A stretch of 64,000 bases of DNA from an uncultured Clostridia bacterium. GTDB taxonomy: Bacteria; Bacillota; Clostridia; UBA1381. The stretch is from assembly GCA_944392335.1 (NCBI GenBank), contig CALXWJ010000077.1:1-64000 (forward strand). The letters are read 5' to 3'. A model generated the notes under the pieces. That model saw only the letters and a program-made list of their open reading frames with translations, was not told where the DNA came from and ran no database searches. Below are positions 58,001 to 64,000 of this stretch, piece after piece (position 1 is the first letter of the stretch; the number at the start of each line of letters is the position of its first letter). The translations under genes and the position numbers were made by a program.

Positions 58001-58348
58001 TGTAAGACCTTCTGCCGGTTTTATTACTACTGAATTGGTTTTATTGGTTACAACATCACTATTTCCGGCGTCTACTCCTTTTATGCTTTCTTTTTGTACA
58101 AAAAATTCATAATCTGATACTTTGGTAATTGTTCCGTCCTTTAAATGTTTTTCCAATACTATATTGTCCTGTACTGTTGATTCATCAATGCAAGCACCGT
58201 CTGATACACCGTTAAAATCAATTATAACCGCACTTTGTGTCGCATTAAAAGATTTGATGCTTAACTTATCTTCTGCCTCAACATTTAACGGTATTAATGA
58301 TATTGCCATTACTGCCGTTGTTAAATATGATATGTATTTTTTTAACAT
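55097..58348 (-). CDS. SLH-anchored surface protein with a shared N-terminal module
   Basis: The 1083-residue protein has a signal peptide (about 1-25), an N-terminal beta module (about 30-375, with FYDYNSTAWWAPSYIDDLSV), several Ig-like repeats (about 460-860, for example EYRWYVDGKEV), a Gly/Ser-rich linker near 868-890 and three SLH domains (about 910-1080). The SLH domains would hold it in the wall through pyruvylated polymers. The N-terminal module is almost the same as in the 1687-residue protein. AAAGGGGA precedes the ATG. The carbohydrate target is unknown. Confidence 0.85.
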   Translation of the reverse strand: MLKKYISYLTTAVMAISLIPLNVEAEDKLSIKSFNATQSAVIIDFNGVSDGACIDESTVQDNIVLEKHLKDGTITKVSDYEFFVQKESIKGVDAGNSDVVTNKTNSVVIKPAEGLTDEAFYRAVIMPGLSDTSGITVSGSQNTGWFGIDILFFDDFNVEFDDEGEPVYPYSYEGDNIKSDYYTASRWDRVHIGDETNKTPPAAYNVMRWMSNDGSFSINENGLPQYRRSADYTVEYKYKYPANNNTNYGDSTHKLYMRSNVTSNGAGFDMASGYGLYLRDDVATADNLSAPLKFYVGNKMLYKTERYTPESSLVDIRMSVIGNNIQCFIDDNKLFDINDMTYKSAGTTGFYDYNSTAWWAPSYIDDLSVTSVINYGQNLPELNVVSGDIYDNTIVIEFSQRPDENYIEDYLRLESENSDVKCTYEIVDNVLAVTPDTNIEDGRYILTLDSGICAVNSAILNDAYQIAFEAAGGVITKLDIQKPEITNLSADVLNNILTIEYDYSGANDNNSEYFVYSSPTSDGEFTLIDSGRLTGDVLEKEVQDEYVDCYLKIKVIPCDSKGYLNNSIYTDVFAGMFAPVITNAEFEDNFENGSVKITGYDFYDENGDPNLSEIQWYAADELDGEYLPVENAVSEELVIDDVLRDKFVKAYILPKTDTYPTVGEVYTTKYFCRIYEPEAINVKVTGEATIGNILKGEYEYSDKNQTDENGTNFRWLISDKEDGTYTPVEGLTGTEFTINEEDTGKFIKFEVTPRKDTASGQPTLSEAYALPAKPEAKNVKISGTVKTGYTVTGSYEYYQINGAKEADTEYRWYVDGKEVSQDKFYSIKSSDAGKKIYFEVTPVSEKEPKVGDTVRSSEQTIQKTSSSGGSSGGSSGGGGGGGIAIGGGSVVSQIQDIVDKAEESTTTLITNFVDINESPYKKEIVELYDRGIIKGMSETEFAPAKLLTRAEFVTLMVRLLKLNVSSYNNVFSDVFAGDWYADNIQTAYNNNLVVGFDGLFRPNDGITTEEIIKILIEAYEKDHEAIETEESNMENVSDWAKGYADKAVSLGIIDEKEFTLTDFALREEAAVLIYRFIEKAGEV

Positions 58349-58413
58349 GCTGTTCCCCTTTCCTTTCTCTGTTACCTGGGTAATTAAAAAACATATTATT
58401 TTATTCCGTTTTA

Positions 58414-61400
58414 TTACTGTATTCCAAATACATTGTCAAAATAAATAAATCCGATTTCTTCCGCTTTTTGCTTATTTACTGTATAATCACCTCCCGCATA
58501 GTCTGTTAAATCTTCAATACTGCATATATATTCACTGTATTCACATCCGCCGTCAGCAATAAGTTTTTCAAGTGTAACGCTTCTTAGCCATGCAGTAGCA
58601 ATAGTACCCGAATTAATCAGAATATTTCCCGTAAACTTATTATATTTCGGTATTGACGGTTTATCCTCCAATATATTCGCAAGATGTTCATATTTTGTAT
58701 ACGGTTCTTTGTTATATTCTACCGCAGTTAATTTACTTACCAGTTTTTCCGGTGCAGGTGCAGGGTTATCAAAGCTGTATAACAGTTCTCCGTTTTCATC
58801 TCTTGCCCAATTGTATATGTCAGAAATTGCTCCAAGATTACCGCAGTCTATAAATATATTGTTCGTTATTGTATTATCTCGTCCGCCGTTTACATAAACA
58901 GCCTGTCTGGTCACATCTTTAAATATATTATTTTTCACCGTAATACCGCTGACTCCGTTGTCTATGTATACGGCAAACGCACCTAATTCACCTTTTGCAG
59001 GTATATTTTCAAAATAATTATGTTCTATCACTGTACCTCGAAGAGTCCAGTCTCCCTCAACGTAAATTGCACCCATATCAGAGGTTTCGGTACATACGTT
59101 ATAAATTTTGTTGTTCTTTATTTCAAGATCATTTCCGTAAATTGTTATTGCCTGATGGTATGTATTGTAAATTTCCGAATTTACAACATAATTTGCAACA
59201 CCGCTCATTGAAACAAGCGCTGTATAAGATCTGTCAAGTCTTTGACAATCATGTATTGAACATCTGTTTACAAAATTACGACCTTTTTTGAGGGTTTGTC
59301 TGTTTCCTCCCGACAAGCTCACTCCTCCGGTTCCCATATCGTAAATTTCGCAATTCAAAAGACCTGATTTAACCGACTCACTGACTCTTGCAGCATTTTT
59401 TGTTCCATTTCTTAAAATACAATTTTCCAATGTAGTATTTTCTGTATTATAAAGGGAAACCAAAGTTTCACCGCTATTTTCAATTGTCATGTTTTTAATT
59501 TTAACATCAGAGCAATTGCTCAAAGATATTAAATTATTTTTAAAATTATAAATATCATATTTCTGATTTGAAAAATTATCAATATAAATATACAATATTG
59601 CACTGTTTATATCATAAAAATATTCGCCCGAAGTATCAAGTTCCTCAAGCAAATTATATACATAATATTCTTTGTTTTGGGCAAAGGACACATTATCTTG
59701 TGCTGTTATTTCAGAATTTTGTACAGATACTTTATATGAATATGAAAAATAATTCGGCATATAATAAATATACATATTATCTGCTGTCAGCCAGTTATTT
59801 ACTCGACTGTCATTACATAAAAATGAATTTTCCGAAATTGTTCCGGTTTTTAAATACCCATCACCTTTATTTGGATATCTTGCCGTATCCATTACTTTTC
59901 CGTTTTCAACCAATTCAAAAGTTTCATCACTGCTGCTTATATATCCATTTTCAAGCATATTTACAGCATATATTGAATCTGCCGCTCCTTTTGGAACCCT
60001 GTTTAATATATTCTCATCTGTAACCTTATAAATATCTTCATTATTTATCGTTTTTCCTGATTTAATAAAAGTTTGGTCTGTTCCTGAACCATTAATTATT
60101 AGTGTGGATTTAGATGCTTCCAAAATATTGTCATAATCACTTATTGTCAGTGTATCTTCAAGAAAGTATTCCCCTTTGGCAGCATCTATAATAAAATTTT
60201 CGTAATACACTCCCTGATTTGCAATATCCTTTACATATTCTACCGCATCAGATATATTGTTAAAAGGTGCCTCAAGGCTGCCGTCAGCCGGCAAAGAGCC
60301 GGCTGACGGATCAACATAAACCACTGTTTGTGCTATACCTGAAACAGTTGTTTTTTCTCCTATAGGAATCATTGTGTTAAGGCTGTCCCAAAGTAATATT
60401 TCAGCGGAATATACCCCTCCTGCATTTTCTATTGAGAGATTATATTCTTTGTATGAACCTATTACAGCTTCTGTTTCATCGACTGCCTTGACAGCTATAA
60501 GATTTTCATCAATATCATATAAAGCAACAACCATTGTATAATCTGTTCCTTCATATGTGTTGTTGTATACGGTTATATTTGCTGTAACCGTTCCGTCCTC
60601 GGAAGGATTTGAAATTTCTGATTTTGTAACAGATAATGATGGAATAACTTCCTGACTGTCATCAACATCCTCAACATATGTTATAAGAATATTGTCAATT
60701 CCAATCTCTGTATTTGGATTTATGGCAAATCCAAGAGCCCCTTTAAATAATCCGCCATAGTTTTCAACCAGTACAGAATAATCATACGTTGCCTCAAGCT
60801 GATCATTTACATAAAGCATGCCTGTTCCGTTTTTATTTAGAGTTTTTATCCTGTATGTTTTTCCCTTTGTAAGATCAAAATTACTGCTCTTTGGTCCATT
60901 ATAGAAGTTGATCCCATGTCCATTATTTATAGAAATATCTCTTGCAGTTCCAAACGAGTAATTTATTGCGTTATCTGGTATCCAGTTATAGGATGAACCG
61001 TGCTGTCTGTTAGAATAAAACATCATTCCTCCGCATTCATTGTACACATAAAGATCAAATTCAGTTATGTATTCAGCATTTGGACTTGTTATAAAATTAT
61101 CACTGTAAATGGCGTCAATAAATTCATCTGTAGACGATAATTTCATCATACCATTATCCCACGATACACAAGGTCTGTTTCTCCACACCTCCGATGATGC
61201 CGACTCCTCTGTATCAAAGGTTTCATTCCAGATTTCAACCCTCTTAAAGCTTTGTTTAAAATCTTCAACGTTAGTATTAAAACTTGTTTTTATACCATTT
61301 GCTTCAACTGTATATTTTTTACCTATTTCAATTTCTTCCAGAGGATCAATAATAACATATCTGCCCTGTATATATACTGTACTTTCTATTTCCTCTCCAT

Positions 61401-63477
61401 TTGCGTTATATAGTTTCACATCTCCAATACTTGAATCGATTATAGTATTTACAATACCGTCAACACCGATATCAAGATATACCGCATTTGAATCCGCATT
61501 ATATTTTATCTGTGTATTTGCTGGGATTTCCATAGGAGTAACCTTTGTGAGCATAAGGTTATCCATATATGATTCTCCGGTCATTCGTACACCGAATGTT
61601 CCGGCTGTTGTAATTACCTGTGACTCAATATCCATTACAATTTCATTATCAAGATAAACCTTTATTCTGTCACCTTTGTTAACCACTCTTGCATGGTGAT
61701 ATACATCCGGTTCAATACTATAACTTATATTGGCTATTTCTGTTGAATCTGGTGCATATAAGATAATTCCGTAATTCACAAATCTTACTCTGTATTTGCT
61801 TGACTCTGAATAATAACGTCTGTGATCGGAACTTCTTGTATAAATGTTAAACTCACTGTTTGACGTTATTTTAAAATCAGCCTCTGTTACATAGTCTGCA
61901 TATCTTGTTAAATCAGGCATACCGCATCTGTCAACTTCTCCGTTACTTACAAACTGACCGTCGGTTATTGTGAAATTTGCAGGAGATGCTGCCCATTGAT
62001 TCACACTGGTTGCATCATCAAATGTATTGCTGTATATTTCTTCAAGCATAAATCCGCCTGTTGTAACTTGTGAAGGCAACGGTGTACTTATTCCTGTAAT
62101 ATCTTTAATACCAGGTGATACCTTTACTTCATACAGGTATTTAACAGTAAGAGGTTTTTCAAACATTATTTCTATTTCGTTTCCGTATACTTTCCATGAA
62201 TATCCGCTTTCAGGAATCAACTGATTGTTTTCATACACTTCAAAATCCACAGTTTCAGGATCAAGATTATCCATTGTACCTGCAAACTGTATTGATATAC
62301 CTGATGTATCGGCATTGAAACCATTATATGTAACTGTAGGTATCTCTTCTCCTATCTTGTAAACAGATGTTATAGAAAGATCATCCATGTATGACGGTGC
62401 CCACCATGCGGTAGAATTATAATCGTAAAATCCAGTTGTTCCGGCATCCTTATATGTTGAATCAGTTGCTTCTATAAGTTTATTATTGTCAACAAAACAT
62501 TGTATATTGTCTCCTATAACAGACATTCTTATATCTACCAAAGCCGAATCAGGAGTAAAACTATCTGTTTTATACACCATCTGATTGCCAACATAAAATT
62601 TTACAGGTGCTGACAGGTCGCCCGCAGTTGCAACATCGTCTCTCAAATACAAACCATATCCTGTTGCCATATTAAATCTGGCACCTGATGATGAGGTATT
62701 TGAACGCATATATAATTTATGTGTAGAATCTCCGTAAGAAGTATTGTTATTTGCAGGATATTTATATTTGTATTCAACAGTATAATCTGCCTTTCTTTTG
62801 TTGAGAGGCAAGCCTTTCTCATTTATTGAAAAAGAACCGTCATTTGAATTCCAGCGCATAACATTATAATTTGCGGGCGGTATTTTATTTGTATCATCTC
62901 CGATATGAATTCTTGCCCAATTGTTTACATTATAATAATCACTTGTCATGTAATCTCCCTGGTAAGAATAAGGATATACCGGCTGCTGCTGATCATCAAA
63001 TGAAACATTAAAATCATCAAAGAAAAGTTCTTCTACCTTAAACCACCCTGTAGATACATTTTCAGATAATACAGATGCATTTGTATCGGCTACTCCTGCA
63101 TCAATTGTCACCTTATATAAGTAATCAGTATCAATTCCGTCATTGGGAGTTATTATAAGAGTATTTGCATGAGCCGTTACAACCACATCACCGTTTGCGT
63201 CCGTTCCGTTCATTTCTTTTGTAACATCAAATGTAAAGTCCTGAGCAGTCAACGTTGTTATTATTCCGTCAGCTGAACGCTTTTGTATATTAATTTTATT
63301 CTGAATACTTTCAGAATCAAGTTCACCACTGACACCGTCAAAGTCTATCGTTATAACTTTTTTGGTTGCGTTAAACTGTTTAAAGCTCAGGTTTGCTTCC
63401 TCCGCCATTACTGACGCCGGAACAATACTTCCCGCAAGAGCAAGAGAAAGCATGAGTGCCGTAAATTTTTTTGCCAT
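58414..63477 (-). CDS. Giant secreted beta-helix protein
   Basis: The 1687-residue protein has a signal peptide (about 1-25), the shared N-terminal module (about 30-375), two more beta-sandwich modules with laminin-G/DUF1080-like pattern (about 480-650 and 780-960), and a C-terminal right-handed beta-helix (about 1080-1600; VYVDPSAGSLPADGSLEAPF then repeated strand turns such as GVSGITVKNNIFKDV and NTITNNIFIDCG). Such helices are found in pectate-lyase and polysaccharide-lyase folds, although no catalytic triad is proved. No SLH domain is present. AAGGAGG precedes the ATG. Confidence 0.85.
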   Translation of the reverse strand: MAKKFTALMLSLALAGSIVPASVMAEEANLSFKQFNATKKVITIDFDGVSGELDSESIQNKINIQKRSADGIITTLTAQDFTFDVTKEMNGTDANGDVVVTAHANTLIITPNDGIDTDYLYKVTIDAGVADTNASVLSENVSTGWFKVEELFFDDFNVSFDDQQQPVYPYSYQGDYMTSDYYNVNNWARIHIGDDTNKIPPANYNVMRWNSNDGSFSINEKGLPLNKRKADYTVEYKYKYPANNNTSYGDSTHKLYMRSNTSSSGARFNMATGYGLYLRDDVATAGDLSAPVKFYVGNQMVYKTDSFTPDSALVDIRMSVIGDNIQCFVDNNKLIEATDSTYKDAGTTGFYDYNSTAWWAPSYMDDLSITSVYKIGEEIPTVTYNGFNADTSGISIQFAGTMDNLDPETVDFEVYENNQLIPESGYSWKVYGNEIEIMFEKPLTVKYLYEVKVSPGIKDITGISTPLPSQVTTGGFMLEEIYSNTFDDATSVNQWAASPANFTITDGQFVSNGEVDRCGMPDLTRYADYVTEADFKITSNSEFNIYTRSSDHRRYYSESSKYRVRFVNYGIILYAPDSTEIANISYSIEPDVYHHARVVNKGDRIKVYLDNEIVMDIESQVITTAGTFGVRMTGESYMDNLMLTKVTPMEIPANTQIKYNADSNAVYLDIGVDGIVNTIIDSSIGDVKLYNANGEEIESTVYIQGRYVIIDPLEEIEIGKKYTVEANGIKTSFNTNVEDFKQSFKRVEIWNETFDTEESASSEVWRNRPCVSWDNGMMKLSSTDEFIDAIYSDNFITSPNAEYITEFDLYVYNECGGMMFYSNRQHGSSYNWIPDNAINYSFGTARDISINNGHGINFYNGPKSSNFDLTKGKTYRIKTLNKNGTGMLYVNDQLEATYDYSVLVENYGGLFKGALGFAINPNTEIGIDNILITYVEDVDDSQEVIPSLSVTKSEISNPSEDGTVTANITVYNNTYEGTDYTMVVALYDIDENLIAVKAVDETEAVIGSYKEYNLSIENAGGVYSAEILLWDSLNTMIPIGEKTTVSGIAQTVVYVDPSAGSLPADGSLEAPFNNISDAVEYVKDIANQGVYYENFIIDAAKGEYFLEDTLTISDYDNILEASKSTLIINGSGTDQTFIKSGKTINNEDIYKVTDENILNRVPKGAADSIYAVNMLENGYISSSDETFELVENGKVMDTARYPNKGDGYLKTGTISENSFLCNDSRVNNWLTADNMYIYYMPNYFSYSYKVSVQNSEITAQDNVSFAQNKEYYVYNLLEELDTSGEYFYDINSAILYIYIDNFSNQKYDIYNFKNNLISLSNCSDVKIKNMTIENSGETLVSLYNTENTTLENCILRNGTKNAARVSESVKSGLLNCEIYDMGTGGVSLSGGNRQTLKKGRNFVNRCSIHDCQRLDRSYTALVSMSGVANYVVNSEIYNTYHQAITIYGNDLEIKNNKIYNVCTETSDMGAIYVEGDWTLRGTVIEHNYFENIPAKGELGAFAVYIDNGVSGITVKNNIFKDVTRQAVYVNGGRDNTITNNIFIDCGNLGAISDIYNWARDENGELLYSFDNPAPAPEKLVSKLTAVEYNKEPYTKYEHLANILEDKPSIPKYNKFTGNILINSGTIATAWLRSVTLEKLIADGGCEYSEYICSIEDLTDYAGGDYTVNKQKAEEIGFIYFDNVFGIQ

Positions 63478-63536
63478 TTTCTTTTCCTCCTTTAAAATAA
63501 TATATTGTTTTCGGTTCTTGCACCGTTAAAACCAAA

Positions 63537-63998
63537 CTATCTTAAATTAATCTGTCTTAATAAGTCATCAATTAAATAAGCATCCTCTGTACTATCAAAT
63601 ATTTGCTCATTATTACTTATGACAATAAGACCTTTATCATCCCAGAATACCTTTTTATTTAAAGACTCAACCAAAGCTCTCAAAGGAACAAGAGTACGGT
63701 CTTCAACAATTGTAGGAGGTGAATCCAATTCAACAGTCTCGCCGTCAACGGTAAATTGGCTGTCCCCAACCGTCATTTTTATATTTTTTCCGTTATATGA
63801 AATACCGATTTGCTTAGTATCAGCATCCCATGTAACATCAGCACCTAAACTTTCCGAAATAAATCGAACGGGAACCATTGTTCTGTCATTTATAATAATC
63901 GGCATTACTGCATCGTTATCGGGATCTATCTGCGTCATTTCACCATTATTTTTTGCACCTGCCCTATCTATTCCGAGAACAAGTGCATCTTTTACCAT
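63537..63998 (-). CDS. C-terminal part of a stalk-domain protein (continues past the window)
   Basis: The visible 153 residues hold a copper-amine-oxidase-N-like stalk repeat pair (MVPVRFISESLGADVTWD and TLVPLRALVESLNKKVFWDD). The start lies beyond base 64000, so the apparent first Met is internal. These stalk domains are common on clostridial surface proteins. It ends about 60 bases upstream of the 1687-aa gene and may be in the same operon. Confidence 0.8.
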   Translation of the reverse strand: MVKDALVLGIDRAGAKNNGEMTQIDPDNDAVMPIIINDRTMVPVRFISESLGADVTWDADTKQIGISYNGKNIKMTVGDSQFTVDGETVELDSPPTIVEDRTLVPLRALVESLNKKVFWDDKGLIVISNNEQIFDSTEDAYLIDDLLRQINLR

Positions 63999-64000
63999 TT

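Noticed and set aside
61109-61657. 182-codon plus-strand frame within the beta-helix gene
   Set aside because: Antisense shadow of a continuous 1687-codon gene with clear domain structure.

Overview
The window is AT-rich, with almost every gene on the minus strand. It looks like a chromosomal segment of a spore-forming, Gram-positive Clostridia-type Bacillota. The evidence is the rnc–radical SAM–smc–ftsY gene order, AAGGAGG-type ribosome sites, a SpoVAC homologue, an ECF vitamin-transport module, a tetrahydrofolate (THF) riboswitch before folT, DUF1385/DUF5685/DUF5711 family proteins and S-layer-homology (SLH) surface proteins. Several carbohydrate-active genes (GH26, GH38, two heparinase-like proteins, a beta-helix protein) suggest a polysaccharide-degrading gut or anaerobic lifestyle. 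Genus cannot be assigned from the sequence alone.

Layout. 1-130: the C-terminal end of an IS3-family transposase. 130-7500: a core block (Dabb protein, ftsY, smc, radical SAM, rnc, acpP). 7.6-12.5 kb: a carbohydrate island with a membrane-anchored GH26-like protein, an AraC regulator and a divergent 653-aa predicted toroid enzyme of unknown family. 12.5-20.8 kb: an unusual palindromic intergenic element, then wecB-wecA (cell-wall glycopolymer initiation), trpS, an aminotransferase, glnS and gltX. 21-25 kb: a GH38 alpha-mannosidase and an HtrA-like protein that has lost its catalytic triad. 25-30 kb: prmC, DUF1385, a J-domain/TPR/Cys-rich protein, DUF5685, spoVAC and a PepSY/stalk protein. 30.2-30.5 kb: an unlinked 5S rRNA plus tRNA-Glu unit with its own promoter and terminator. 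30.7-39.5 kb: rho, cvpA, DUF5711, truA, ecfT-ecfA2-ecfA1 and a methyltransferase. 39.5-46 kb: a candidate structured RNA, an acetyltransferase, a THF riboswitch with folT, a SLOG/ribbon-helix-helix divergent pair, two cyclophilins and gyrA. 46-64 kb: an accessory surface and polysaccharide region with two tandem FGE-fold/heparinase-like fusion proteins, an SLH-like protein, an SLH-anchored protein, a 1687-aa beta-helix protein and the end of a stalk-domain protein.

How the parts work together. folT probably supplies the folate-specific S subunit for the shared EcfA1-A2-T energy module 3-4 kb away, under THF riboswitch control. wecA and wecB would start an undecaprenyl-linked wall polymer. The large secreted proteins near 52-64 kb have signal peptides and one has SLH domains, which suggests surface attachment. 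The FGE/heparinase fusions and the GH38 enzyme lack signal peptides, so they would act on imported oligosaccharides.

Most unexpected items: a dispersed structured repeat in at least four intergenic places; the FGE-heparinase tandem pair; the HtrA pseudoprotease; a 171-nt closed-stem RNA candidate followed by a terminator; and the duplicated surface module shared by the SLH and beta-helix proteins. No CRISPR array, prophage or obvious defence system was seen.
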